64,000 nucleotides of DNA from Sophora flavescens. Its lineage: Eukaryota; Streptophyta; Magnoliopsida; Fabales; Fabaceae. Positions 10,661 through 21,880 of this stretch are shown piece after piece. A program made the translations under genes and the position numbers. The DNA is taken from contig CM061062.1 in NCBI GenBank assembly GCA_030762895.1, forward strand, positions 2,317,001 to 2,381,000, in the 5' to 3' direction. The stretch's first letter is position 1, and each line of letters begins with the position of its first letter. The notes under the pieces were generated by a model, which did not search any database, was not told the DNA's origin, and saw only the letters and a list, made by a program, of their open reading frames with translations.

Positions 10661-12069
10661 TGATGAGTGTGATTTCACCTCATTTTCCATGTACATTTCT
10701 GCATGCATTTGCATATAGTTAGGCCAATTTAGTGTTGATTTTGTATAGTTTTTCCTTTGGAACGGATGAGGTGGTTTCTGGTGTTGTTTTGCAGGATTTA
10801 ATGGAAAAATGCCCAGAAATTAGCCTTGATGGAGCTTGGATGAAAAAGAGCCTGAAAAGAGAAGAAATTGAGCCAAGCGAGATTCTGGTGATTCGCCCCA
10901 TGAGCCTCGGATTCGCCCGCGACCGAAAGCTGACTGTTGGAGAAAATGCAAGCCTTTCTGTTTCGACTCTCTAACCCATGTCTCGCCTCGCGAGTCCGCA
11001 AACGAAGCCATCACGCCAGTGCCCCGATGCTCCTCACGGGCGTATTGAAGAAAAACCTTTCGGTCTCGCGTCGCGAAGAAACTCTCGCCTCGCGAGCTCA
11101 ATTCTCAAGCAGATTTTTAATATTCGCCTCGCGAGACATGTCTCGCCTCGCGAATCTGCGCAGCACCGACCTGGTATAAGTTGCTGTTTTTAGGGCAGAA
11201 AGGAGAGAGCTTTTGGTGGAGAGAGCACTTGGGGACTTGGAGGCTGCGGGTGAGATAGGGTTCCAGCCCTAGAAGGGAGATTTCCTTGCTCGGGAATGGA
11301 GGAAGCTTGTCTATGATGAGTGTTCTCCATCCCTTTTTCTCATTCTCTTTTGTAATTCCTTTTATCATGAGCAGTTAAATCCCCATTGTTGGGGTTAGAT
11401 GTAGCTTTTCCGAACTTGTTGTATTTGATTTGGTGTTTTAATGCAAGTTTCTATTTCTTTATGAGTATGTGATTACGTGCTTAATGCTTTCCTTGGATTA
11501 GCTACCCATAGGAATGATATGTTGCTTTGATAGATGACTGGAAGGTTGGTGTTAAGGCATGCTCATGAATCATATGCCAAGTAGTTCAAGAATCTAGGAA
11601 TAGGTGTTGAATGCTTGCAATCTTATAAGTCTTGACTTAATGCAAAATCTCAGGTTAATCCACCTAAGGAATTAGGGTTTAATTTGGGGTTTTAGGCTCA
11701 ATGCACCTAAGGAATTAGGCTTGAGTATTTTAGAAAAGGCTTGATTGTCATAATTGAATTAGGACTTGTGTTGATAACCATTTCATTGCAATTAAGGGAG
11801 GATTAGTGTAGTCTAACCCTAACAATCTTAACCACATCTCTGTTTGCCTTCCAAGTGTTCGATAAAATTCCCAAAAGACCAAAAATATTGTTTTGCTTTC
11901 TTTATTTTCTGTTTTAATCTCTCATACTTTGTTTTAGTCTAAATAGTTGTTAAGTTTGTGAATTGGTAATTGACAACCAATCCCTGTGGATACGATAACC
12001 GGTCTCACCACCGTATTACTTGATTGCGACGAGGTGCACTTGCCTTTATATCTTAAAAATCACGCATCA
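10661..12069 (+). repeat. Element B 5' LTR
   Basis: Holds the U3 array at about 10870-11160 and a TATAAG motif at 11175-11180. The U5 end has the conserved block GAATTGGTAATTGACAACC, then CACCGTATTACTTG, shared with A and the solo LTR at 5724. It ends CGCATCA directly before the primer site. Confidence 0.9.
10870..11160 (+). repeat. U3 palindrome array of element B 5' LTR (mainly TCGCGA type)
   Basis: Repeated TCTCGCCTCGCGAG, TCTCGCGTCGCGAAG and TTCGCCTCGCGAGA words, arranged in pairs. One CACGG-type pair lies at about 11010-11042 (CATCACGCC...CTCACGGGCG). It has the same relative position as in A, but mostly a different palindrome core. Confidence 0.85.
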
Positions 12070-12075
12070 AGTTTT

Positions 12076-12093
12076 TGGCGCCGTTGCTGGGGA
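12076..12093 (+). promoter_or_regulatory. Primer binding site, element B (tRNA-Asp)
   Basis: TGGCGCCGTTGCTGGGGA lies 6 bases after the LTR. It is complementary to the 3' end of plant tRNA-Asp(GUC) with one mismatch. Athila-type Ty3 elements use this tRNA. Confidence 0.85.
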
Positions 12094-12238
12094 TTGGCTT
12101 TGTCAATATCAGTAGTAACAAATGAGGCAACTAGTTTAGACATTTTTTTTTTTATTTCCTGTGTATATTTGATATTTTTCTGTATATATTTGATTTTTTT
12201 TGTGTTTTGAGTTCTGTTTTGTAAGGTGGACAAAAGTC

Positions 12239-12910
12239 ATGGAAAATTTTTATTGTCCACCTGATAAGGAAGCTTCCAGTCATGTTTTGGAGGACAACTT
12301 GTGGTGGGACGGCGATATAAATTTGGGAGAATTCTTCGAGGAGTTTTCTCTATCTCATAACATCCCATCACGAGTCGATCCTATGACTGGTGAGCTTATA
12401 TATATATATATATATACCGAGGAGGATTGGGAAACCTTTTGTTCTTATTTACCACCTCCACCACCATGTATGATTCCCATAGAGCCACATGAAGTGTAAG
12501 TTGAGAAAAATCTGGTTATGGGAATGGACCAAATTGAAAACGAAGTGGTGGTGGTGAGTGAACCACAACAAGAGGAATTACCTTCCACAAATCCTTGGGA
12601 AACAACAAGTGAGGAGGCAGAGCATCTAGATAGTACTCCTTCCACCATGCATGCTGAGCAATCTGATTTTACTGCACTAGATAAATATGTTGGCTTGCAT
12701 GCATGTGTGGACATTGGTAAGTTAGCCCCTCCCACTTGTCTGTCATACTTCCTCTTGACAATTCCATTTGACCCGAGAGGAAGTGAGTTTATAATTGTAA
12801 AGGTCAATGGAATTTCCACCCAATGGCTGGGTGGAATTGAGAATAAAGTTATTTTACTGTTACAATCACCATCCCAATTTCCATTTGATCCGGGAGGAGG
12901 ATCCAGGTGA
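12239..12910 (+). pseudogene. Element B gag-position ORF (short form of ORF-X)
   Basis: ATG at 12239, 146 bases after the primer site, opens with a YCPPDKE block like the one in element A. One frame runs to 12910, broken by a TAA at 12497-12499. A (TA)n run at about 12397-12416 is read through as alternating Ile and Tyr. The middle is acidic (EEAEHLDSTPS). The C-terminal third has FDPRGSEF and FPFDPGG, matching the DPRG/WDPGG motifs in A and C. No zinc knuckle, protease or RT. Function unknown; a degenerate structural or accessory protein is one option. Confidence 0.6.
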
Positions 12911-13952
12911 TGCTTTTCAATAAGTCGAGCTAGTGACATTAAAGAAGCGCTTATTGGGAGGCAAACCAAATTTTCTTTTCCTTTTCCTTTTTTCCTTTTT
13001 GTTTAGTTAGAATTGATTTTTGATTTCAAACTCTTGAATAATTTGAGAAGCTCAAGAGTTTTCTTTTACTAATAAAATTGCCAAGTGACTTCAGGGAAAG
13101 AAGGAAGGAAGGGAGAGCAAGAAGACAAGGAGAAGAGCAAAAGGGGCAAGGAAAAAGCAAAGTCAGCACCCGCTACCGCCTTGGTAAGCCGTTCCATTTT
13201 TCTTTTGTTTTATTTTATTTTTCTTTCCTCTCTCCAACTTGATTGTTTACATTGGGGACAATGTAAATCTTTAAGCTTGGGGTAGGGGTAATCTTTTTGC
13301 TTGCATTGTAAATATTGCATTCATATAGGCTTAAGTTTGCATGATCGCATGATTCGGTTACCCTTGCTTAGATTGAGCTTATGATTGTGAGAGCTAAGTG
13401 CCAATTTTTTTTTTGTGATAGTGAATTCTTGAACCCAATTCTGTTTATTCTTGTGATATGGCTGCAAATGAATATGCTTGAGATGATCTTGGATAGTTGA
13501 TGATTAGCATATGTTTCTTTAGACTTGTGTTTCTCACTGGTTCTTGAACTGATAAATGTGAGCTTTTGAGCCATTAGGGGGTACTCACTAAATCTGCCCC
13601 CGTTCTTTGTGTTGAGTGTTGCTCCTCTTGGATGAATTTCTCTAGAACTTGACTTGAAACCATTTTAAAGCTTAAAAATTTTTGAAAACATTTTTGAAAA
13701 TGATTGAGGCAATAGGTATCTTTTTCCGGCCTTCTGAGCTTTGAATGATGAAATGCTACCCTTAGTTGCCCAATTTTGAGCCTGAATGAATGACATGCTT
13801 TTCTTGGTACCCTGAAAAATTTTGATACATATACTTGATAAGGGACCTTCTAAAGTATTACAAAAAGGGTGAAAAAGGTAGTTGAAAGTTTGGGATAAGA
13901 ATCAGAAAAAAATAATTCTTTTGAGTTGAAAAATCTCCCCTCTCCAATTATT

Positions 13953-13986
<34 letters not shown>

Positions 13987-14605
13987 GAAAAGAAAAATAT
14001 AAAGAGATGGGGATGACAAAAAAAAAAGAAGTGAGAAATAAAAGAAAAAGAAAGAAAAGAAAGGTGGAAAAATGTATTGAAAACCCAAGAAGGTATTTTA
14101 GAAGGTGTCTTGTGTTGAAATGTTTGATACTTGGTTTAGCCTTTTGAAATATCCCTTTCTTGTTATCCCCACCTAAAGATTAATCCCATGGCCACGTTAC
14201 AACCAAATAAAGACCTCTTGATTCTTAGGTGTTTTCATAAATAAAGTGGAGATTTGGTTGATAGTCAAGCATATGGTAGGAATCATTCATTGAGGAAAAT
14301 GGAGCGAATTGTTATATATACTTGAACACTTGAGTGAGTGAGGCAAGAAAGAGAGCCAAGCAAATAAACAAGCTTGGGGTGAGCTTCAAGTGAGCAAGAG
14401 TGCCCGAATCAGTGAGAATGTGAGTCTAGGAAACTTAAGCCCTTAATTGGACTTGAATTGATTATCTCTTGCTGAATTGTTTGAATTGCCTATTGCTCGG
14501 ATCATTTACTCGGGTTCTCGGTTCACTATCCACGCTTTGACTGTTTATCTCTTCTGGCCTTAGTGATTGCTTGAGGACAAGCAAAGTCTTAAGCTTGGGG
14601 TAATT
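12911..14605 (+). other. Element B 3' non-coding domain with purine tract and PPT-like motifs
   Basis: A GGGGACAATGTAAATCTTTAAGCTTGGGG motif lies at about 13255-13283, far from the LTR. An (A/GAAAA)n purine tract spans about 13950-14060. The final AAGTCTTAAGCTTGGGGTAATTT at 14584-14605 abuts the 3' LTR and is the likely polypurine tract. C and A hold the same order of motifs. No supported gene. Confidence 0.6.
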
Positions 14606-15999
14606 TGATGAGTGTGATTTCACCTCATTTTCCATGTACATTTCTGCATGCATTTGCATATAGTTAGGCCAATTTAGTGTTGATTTTGTATAGTTTTTCC
14701 TTTGGAACGGATGAGGTGGTTTCTGGTGTTGTTTTGCAGGATTTAATGGAAAAATGCCCAGAAATTAGCCTTGATGGAGCTTGGATGAAAAAGAGCCTGA
14801 AAAGAGAAGAAATTGAGCCAAGCAGAATTCTGGTGATTCGCCCCGCGAGCCTGGAAGCTGACTGTTGGAGAAAATGCAAGCCTTTCTGGTTCGCCTCGCG
14901 AACCCATGTCTCGCCTCGCGAGTCTGCAAACAGAAGCCATCACGCCCAGGCCCTGATGCTCCTCACGGGCGTATTGAAGAAAAACCTTTCGGTCTCGCGT
15001 CGCGAAGAAACTCTCGCCTCGCGAGAGCTCAATTCTCTGAAGCAGATTTTTAATATTCGCCTCGCGAGACATGTCTCGCCTCGCGAATACGCGCAGCACC
15101 GACTGGTATAAGTTGCTGTTTTAGGGCAGAAAGGAGAGAGCTTTTGGTGGAGAGAGCACTTGGGGACTTGGAGGCTGCGGCTGAGATAGGGTTCCAGCCC
15201 TAGAAGGGGAGATTTCCTTGCTCTGGGAATGGAGGAAGCTTGTCTATGAGTGTTCTCCATCCCTTTTTCTCATTCTCTTTTGTAATTCCTTTTATCATGA
15301 GCAGTTAAATCCCCATTGTTGGGGTTAGATGTAGCTTTTCTGAACTTGTTGTATTTGATTTGGTGTTTTAATGCAAGTTTCTATTTCTTTATGAGTATGT
15401 GATTCTGTGCTTAATGCTTTCCTTGGATTAGCTACCCATAGGAATGATATGTTGCTTTGATAGATGACTGGAAGGTTGGTGTTAAGGCATGCTCATGAAT
15501 CATATGCCAAGTAGTTCAAGAATCTAGGAATAGGTGTTGAATGCTTGCAATCTTATAAGTCTTGACTTAATGCAAAATCTCAGGTTAATCCACCTAAGGA
15601 ATTAGGGTTTAATTTGGGGTTTTAGGCTCAATGCACCTAAGGAATTAGGCTTGAGTATTTTAGAAAAGGCTTGATTGTCATAATTGAATTAGGACTTGTG
15701 TTGATAACCATTTCATTGCAATTAAGGGAGGATTAGTGTAGTCTAACCCTAACAATCTTAACCACATCTCTGTTTGCCTTCCAAGTGTTCGATAAAATTC
15801 CCAAAAGACCAAAAATATTGTTTTGCTTTCTTTATTTTCTGTTTTAATCTCTCATACTTTGTTTTAGTCTAAATAGTTGTTAAGTTTGTGAATTGGTAAT
15901 TGACAACCAATCCCTGTGGATATGATAACCGGTCTCACCACCGTATTACTTGATTGCGACGAGGTGCACTTGCCTTTATATCTTAAAAATCACGCATCA
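14606..15999 (+). repeat. Element B 3' LTR
   Basis: Copy of the 5' LTR. Differences are concentrated in the palindrome array (14840-15100): here GATTCGCCCCGCGAGCC precedes GGAAGCTGAC directly, while the 5' copy has an extra TTCGCCCGCGACCG-like unit. Ends CGCATCA, then GATTC. Confidence 0.9.
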
Positions 16000-16004
16000 G
16001 ATTC

Positions 16005-16763
16005 CTCATAGAGTTTTCTTCATCTCTTCTTTCTTTCTCTTTTGTATTGTCATTTATCATGAGTAGTTAAACACCTTGTTGTTCGGGTTAGATGATTGCT
16101 TTTCTGAACTTAGTTGTATTTTGATTTGGTTGTCTAATGCAAGTCCCTATTTCTTTATGAGTATTTGATTCTTTGCTTAATGCTTTTCTTGGCTTGATCA
16201 CCCATGGAATGATATGTTGCTTTGATAGACAATTGAAAGGTTGATGTTAAGGCATGCTCATGAATCAAATTCCAAGTAGTTCATGAATCTAGACATAGGT
16301 CTTGGGGTGCTTGCAATCTTATAAATCTTGACTCTTAATGCAAAATCTCGGGTTAATCCACCTAAGACATTAGGGTTTAATTTGGGGTTTTAGGCTCATT
16401 CCACCTAAGACATTAGGGTTTGAGTATTTCAGAAGATTTGATTGTCATAAATGAATTAGGACTTGTGTTAGTAATCATGTCATTGCAATCAAGGGAGGAT
16501 TAGTGTAGTCTAACCCTGACAATTGTATCCATTTGTTTCTGCACTCCAAGTGTTTGTAAAAAAATCCCAAAAGACCAAAAACATTTTAATTGCTTTTGTT
16601 TCTTTATTTTATGTTTTGATCTCTTCATACCACAGTTTAGTCTAGATAATTGTTAGACTTGCGAATTGGTAATTGGCAACCGATCCATGAGGACGATATC
16701 CGGTCTTACCACCGTATTACTTGTTTGCGACTAGGTACACTTGCCTATAGAAAAGTCGTATCA
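16005..16763 (+). repeat. Element A 5' LTR, right part
   Basis: Continues the 5' LTR after the element B insertion; it matches 20191-20952 of the 3' LTR. The U5 end has the CACCGTATTACTTG block and terminates in CGTATCA. Confidence 0.9.
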
Positions 16764-16769
16764 AGTTTT

Positions 16770-16787
16770 TGGCGCTGTTGCCGGGGA
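16770..16787 (+). promoter_or_regulatory. Primer binding site, element A (tRNA-Asp)
   Basis: TGGCGCTGTTGCCGGGGA, one mismatch to the complement of the tRNA-Asp(GUC) 3' end, 6 bases after the 5' LTR. Confidence 0.85.
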
Positions 16788-16960
16788 TTGGCTTTGCCAA
16801 TATCAGTAGTAACAAAGAAGGCAACTAATCTAGACATTTTTTCCTTCATCTCTGTATATATTTGATGTCTTTCTTTTGTTAGTTTTGTATATATTAGAAT
16901 TTGTGCTTCTTTAATCTGGGTTTCATTTGTCTATGAGGTGGATTTTGAATTGACAGGATC

Positions 16961-18202
16961 ATGGATCATTAAAATTATTATTATCCACCTGATGAAGAAA
17001 TGGAGATGTCTGAGCTACTGCTGCGGGTAGATATGCTACAATTGGCCATGGACATCCAACAAGTGAGCAATATGTTGTCAAGGGCCACAGTCTCTCTTCC
17101 ACCAGTGGTAGGCTATTCTGAATGGGGAAATCAATATCCCAACACTTCCACTCCATGGGGGAATCCTCCAAACAATGCTTGGATTGATCAAGAGGAACAT
17201 TGGGAATCTTCCACACCTTCATATCAACCACAACCATCTCAATGGTATGATAAGCCATCACCATTGGAAGTTGCTTGGGAGAACTTCAAATCTGCAACCG
17301 CAGTCAATTTTGAGCAACCTATTCCGGATAGTCGGTCTCACTTAGAGGATATTTTGGAGAACTTCATGACAACAACAATGGAAAGTTTAAAAAATCAAGA
17401 AGATACCATTCGAAGTCTCGGGGTACGTGTTGAGAAACTCTCTAACCAACTATCCGAAATGCCAATTGGGAACTTGATGGATGATGATGAAGATGATGCA
17501 ATAATGGATGAAACGGAAGATGAAGAGGTGGGAGCAACCGAATTAAGAAGTGAAGACCCTGTTTGTGAGAACATAGCTGCCCCATCTCCCATTGAACCCT
17601 TGAATGAAGAGCTTGAGAGGAAGAGGCGTATGGAGGACATCTATTCCGCCATGCTAGAGGATGATGAAGAAAGTTTGAAATTAGATGATTCTATTGATTC
17701 CTATGCATGTGTTGATTGTGATGGGAGAAATACTTGTGTGGTGTGTGCTGAGATTACTCCATGTATAGAAGGTGATGGATTTGGTAATGCAGTGAGTGAA
17801 AATTGTGCAGAAGTCGAAGCAGCACCAGTGATCCGCTCCACTTGTTTATCACCTCCCATTGTGAAGAAACCAACGATGGAGTTCAAGCCTCTGCCTGAGA
17901 GATTGGATTTTGCATCTTTAAATATGAAGGCACTATGGCCAGTCCAAGAGGTTGAACCCCATTTTTATTGGGAAGACTTTGTTGACAAAGAGGTCATCTT
18001 TGACCCAAGAGGGATTGAGAAGTTCGCCACACTTGGCGAAGTCATCATGATTGTCAAGCGCTCACTTTCGTATTCATGCTGCATGCCATGGGATCCGGGA
18101 GGATTATGTTACAATTTGATCATTCCTTGGCCGCTGTATCACAGGCAGTGGGATCCCGGTGGAAGCGCCTTCATGAGTTTTTCTAAACCTTTATCTTTTT
18201 AA
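16961..18202 (+). pseudogene. Element A ORF-X: gag-position acidic protein, near-intact
   Basis: ATG at 16961 is followed by TAA at codon 4 (likely a changed CAA). From ATG at 17000 the frame is open for 400 residues. N-terminal: PPDEE block, then Pro/Trp/Gln-rich text (WGNPPNNAW). Residues 110-155: LEDILENFM then a TIRSLGVRVEKLSNQLSEM coiled-coil block like the end of Athila/Tat gag proteins. Next an acidic run (DDDEDD), two CxxC-like pairs, and FKPLPERLDF, which recalls the pre-protease linker of Athila pol. The C-terminal 90 residues carry PHFYWEDF, DPRG, GEVIMIVK and two WDPGG motifs shared with B and C. No zinc knuckle or enzymatic domain. I infer a gag and pol-linker remnant with a family-specific tail. 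Confidence 0.65.
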
Positions 18203-19531
18203 TTATTTTGCTTCTTTTTATTTGAGTCTTTGTGTGCGAGTCCTATGTTGGTGAGCTTGATGGATTTTAATTGAATTTAGCATAGATTGATTGCATGAAT
18301 TATGTTGATTTTTGATGATTTCCCCCTAGGTTTGAAAAATTGAAAATTGATCCCCATGTGAAAGATTGAAAATTGAACTTTGAGAAATTATATTGTGATT
18401 GCATAAATTATGATAAGTTTGGGGTGAAGGGATGCATACATTAGGGATTGAATCTCGGTCAAACAATTTGCGAAAAATGTCCAGGTGAGGAATTTGAGCC
18501 TCCAACATGTTTGTAATTGTGTGAATCACTTTTAAGTTGCACTTTTCCGGATTTGCTTGAATCTCTTCATGGTTTGCATGTTTATGTGTTGCATCAAATG
18601 ATTTAGGCAATTTTCTTTGAAATAACTACTTGGCCTAAATTGAACCAATCCTTAATGCATGTTCCCTAGTTATCCACATTGAGCCTAATAAGCCTATTGT
18701 TTCTTGATGACCTTTTGTATAAGCCAAATATCCGGAAAAACCATGTTAACCCAATCTTAGGATTAAGAGCATGGATGCTTAGCAAGACAAGGGTTGAAGG
18801 AAACTAAGTTTGGGGTGGCTACAAGGATATGATGTGTTGTTTTGGATTGAGAAAAAGAAAAAAATAAAGGTTGGAGCCAAAGGCAAAAAGAAAAAGAAGA
18901 AAAGTACAAAAATGTCAAAAAGGGTATTAAAAGAAAGAGGCTGTAGTCACCCACAGTAAAAAGAAAAGAAAAAAAGAAGAAGAAAATGGAATGAGTGGAA
19001 ATTCAATGTGTCAGAATGTTCATGCTCTCTTAGTTCCTAGGGACTTAAGCCTAGTACCTTTGAATATCCTACCTTTAGTATGGCCCCATTACAACCTTTA
19101 AAAGACCTTTTGATGTTGCATGCATGTTTTCGTGGGAACTTTGATTGAGATGAAAATCAAATTCATGGAAAGTGCTCTTGAAACGTGAAATTGAGTGAAA
19201 TTTGATAACCTAGACAGTTGAGTGAATGAGTGAAATACTAAACGCCCTTGTGAGGAAGGCAATTGTTTGAAATTGGTGATCTCCCTTTTGTGTGTAACTT
19301 GGATCCTCAACTTAGATTACTGATTGCATGAATGATAGGATTCTCTTTGTTTAAAGTAAATGAATGTGGGGATCAAATTGTTGCAAATGGGGAAAACATT
19401 GAAGAAAAATTGTATTGATAAAATTGCATGAAAATTGTGCGAAATTGATTGAATCCTTTAAGCTTGCCAGGTTGAGTCTTTTTGAGTTTTAGTTAGCTTG
19501 GGGACAAGCAAAAGTTAAGTTTGGGGTATTT
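18203..19531 (+). other. Element A 3' non-coding domain
   Basis: Contains TTTGGGGTGAAGG (about 18418), TTTGGGGTGGCTACAAGG (about 18807), a purine tract (18845-18985), a CCATTACAACC...AAAGACCTTTTGATG block (19085-19115), and the terminal AAGTTTGGGGTATTT polypurine-like motif just before the 3' LTR. Same motif order as in C. No gene seen. Confidence 0.55.
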
Positions 19532-20952
19532 TGATAAGCATCTGGCTTATCTAGTTTTATAACTAGTAAGACCGTGGTTTTTGCGCTAATTATTCGAGTT
19601 TTCGCCCAAATTTGGATTTAATTGTCCTCAAGCAACATTTTGAGTCTCTTAAGTAGTTTTAGGGTATTTTAGTTAATTTTGAGTCAAATAAAGCATTTAC
19701 TGCTATTTTATATTTTCAGGTTGATGAGAAGAGCAAAAAGGGAAGGACACATAAAGCAGAAGCCATCACGCCCTAGCCGTGACAGTGATCACGGTCGTGA
19801 TGGCTACCCATGAAGATCAGAAAGGATCACGGCCCAGCCGTGATACCCATCACTGGCGTGATGAGAAGGGCCCTGAAGCACAGAGAGCATCACGGCCTAA
19901 CCATGATGGAGGTCACGACCGTGACAGATCAGCACCCATGGACAGAATTGATCACAGCCTGCCCGTGATGAACATCACGGCCGTGACAGACCAGAATTTG
20001 AATACGTGCCCTTGGCAGAACCCGTCACGGCCGTGACGCGCACTTTTTAGGTCCAGACTTCTCTCATCTATAAATAGAGCATCAAACTTTTACCCTGGGA
20101 GGATTGGCACTTGGAGGCTGACGGCTGGAAGAGGGTTCCAACCCTAAAAAGGGATGTTTCCTTGCTCTGGGAATGGAGGAAGATTAGAGGATTCCTCATA
20201 GAGTTTTCTTCATCTCTTCTTTCTTTCTCTTTTGTATTGTCATTTATCATGAGTAGCTAAACCACTTGTTGTTGGGGTTAGATGATTGCTTTTCTGAACT
20301 TAGTTGTATTTTGATTTGGTTGTCTAATGCAAGTCCCTATTTCTTTATGAGTATTTGATTCTTTGCTTAATGCTTTTCTTGGTTTGATCACCCATGGAAT
20401 GATATGTTGCTTTGATAGACAATTGAAAGGTTGATGTTAAGGCATGCTCATGAATCAAATGCCAAGTAGTTCATGAATCTAGACATAGGTCTTGGGGTGC
20501 TTGCAATCTTATAAATCTTGACTCTTAATGCAAAATCTCGGGTTAATCCACCTAAGACATTAGGGTTTAATTTGGGGTTTTAGGCTCATTCCACCTAAGA
20601 CATTAGGGTTTGAGTATTTCAGAAGATTTGATTGTCATAAATGAATTAGGACTTGTGTTAGTAATCATGTCATTGCAATCAAGGAGGATTAATGTAGTCT
20701 AACCCTGACAATTGTATCCATTTATTTCTGCACTCCAAGTGTTTGTAAAAAAATCCCAAAAGACCAAAAACATTTTAATTGCTTTTGTTTCTTTATTTTA
20801 TGTTTTGATCTCTTCATACCACAGTTTAGTCTAGATAGTTGTTAGACTTGCGAATTGGTAATTGGCAACCGATCCCTGAGAACGATATCCGGTTTTACCA
20901 TCGTATTACTTGTTTGCGACTAGGTACACTTGCCTATAGAAAAGTTGTATCA
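19532..20952 (+). repeat. Element A 3' LTR
   Basis: TGATAAGC...GTATCA, 1421 bp. Palindrome array at 19762-20040, TATA box at 20069-20076. It lacks 25 bp present in the last module of the 5' LTR array. Target duplication AGAGG follows. Confidence 0.92.
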
Positions 20953-20957
20953 AGAGG

Positions 20958-21168
20958 GTATGGGGTTGGGTGGAATTTTAGAAATTCCTTCTATTTTGGT
21001 GGAATTTCAAATCCCTTCATTTTCACCTAAACAAATACCCTCTTCAAATTCCAGGAATTTGAAATTTCTCATAATAATATATCCAAACAACACAATTTTA
21101 AATTCAAGTATTTTAAATACCCTCAAACATTACTTCACCCTTTGTAAATACCCCATCCAAACATATTC
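20958..21168 (-). repeat. Harbinger right terminal region
   Basis: Sequence after element A's target duplication. It has AATTCC/GGAATT and TTTCAAAT words like the left end, and closes with AAATACCCCATCCAAACA, the inverse of the left terminal sequence. Confidence 0.6.
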
Positions 21169-21860
21169 ATTTCCATACCAATATGGATTTGTGTTCACGT
21201 GAAAAAAAGTTGCTGGGAATTCCGTTCACTGTTCCAGAAAAATTTCGCCATTTCAAATTCCGCATACGAACATGAGATTTCGTGAACTCTAATTCCAATA
21301 GCCACTTTAAATTCTAAATTCAATTTTAAAACAAATTTCAAAATCCAATTCATTCACCTAAGAAATCAATTTGATCATTTCAAATTGAAAAATCTCTGAC
21401 GTGAAACAAGCTTTCACATGAATTCAAATAGAGCAAATTTATTTGAAAAGTACATACCAGGGCCAACAAACAATGCGTTATGTGTACGTACGGTTACGAA
21501 TTCTAATTTTGAATTCAAACACAAAACACTGACCTTACTTTTTAAACAATTTTAAATTGATAAAATTGAATAATTTGAAAACTACATGTACAGAGACATG
21601 AGCGCAAGTGCCGTACTGGACATGAATCTCGCACCGTAAAACCACTTTAAATTATTCTCAAGATATTGAATGCCAGTTCCGAAAAATCATACATACATAT
21701 CATCGTATATATTAAACAAAAACAAACATGTGCTCACAAAAGATAATATAACGTGCTCACAAAAGATAATATATATCTGATTGAATCATATTCAAAAAAG
21801 CAAAAAAAATCATATTATCAACCAAGGCAAACAAGCATACTGGGCCTTAAGTTAAGTACG
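21169..21860 (-). other. RE1 leader, proximal part (non-coding)
   Basis: AT-rich, no credible ORF. It lies between the Harbinger end and the RE1 primer site and reads like 3300-3680 in style. Confidence 0.45.
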
Positions 21861-21877
21861 ACCTGGCTCTGATATCA
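21861..21877 (-). promoter_or_regulatory. RE1 primer binding site (tRNA-iMet)
   Basis: Minus strand TGATATCAGAGCCAGGT, one change from the usual copia site TGGTATCAGAGCCAGGT. It lies 3 bases inside the LTR edge. Confidence 0.8.
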
Positions 21878-21880
21878 TAT

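Larger units (their letters stand above)
10661..15999 (+). mobile_element. Element B: non-autonomous Athila-like LTR retrotransposon nested in A
   Basis: 5' LTR 10661-12069 (1409 bp) and 3' LTR 14606-15999 (1394 bp), both TGATGAG...CGCATCA with matched ends TGATG/CATCA. The target duplication GATTC is at 10656-10660 and 16000-16004, inside the 5' LTR of element A. The internal region (12070-14605) has a tRNA-Asp primer site, one broken ORF, a purine tract and a terminal polypurine-like motif. No pol domain is present. LTR halves outside the palindrome array are almost identical, so B is young. Confidence 0.92.
9974..20952 (+). mobile_element. Element A: non-autonomous Athila-like LTR retrotransposon
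   Basis: LTRs begin TGATAAGC and end GTATCA. The 5' LTR is 9974-10660 plus 16005-16763 (split by element B); the 3' LTR is 19532-20952. The target duplication AGAGG is at 9969-9973 and 20953-20957. The primer site follows the 5' LTR, and one long ORF (16961-18202) lies in the gag position. There is no protease, RT, RNase H or integrase. Without B the element is about 5.6 kb. The LTR pair differs by a 25-bp indel in the palindrome array plus scattered changes, so the insertion is fairly recent. The Athila-like affiliation rests on the primer site and ORF resemblance. Confidence 0.9.
3682..21168 (-). mobile_element. PIF/Harbinger DNA transposon with nested LTR elements
   Basis: The left end (TGTTTGGATG at about 3688-3697, followed by GGTATTT) is matched in inverted orientation by the right end near 21140-21168 (AAATACCCCATCCAAACA). 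Inside are the two genes typical of plant PIF/Harbinger elements, a Myb/SANT-like ORF and a DDE transposase, both on the minus strand. Outside the nested insertions the element would be about 5.1 kb. Subterminal repeats of the form AATTTGAAAT/ATTTCAAATT are present at both ends. The exact termini and the 3-bp target duplication could not be fixed: TAA on the left does not match cleanly on the right. Confidence 0.75.

Noticed and set aside
13926..14147. Lysine-rich small protein
   Set aside because: Translation of the purine tract of element B; no conserved start or domain.
14462..15260. ORFs over the element B 3' LTR on both strands
   Set aside because: They follow the CG-rich palindromes, which lack stop codons by composition; the same ORFs recur in the other LTR copies and are not genes.
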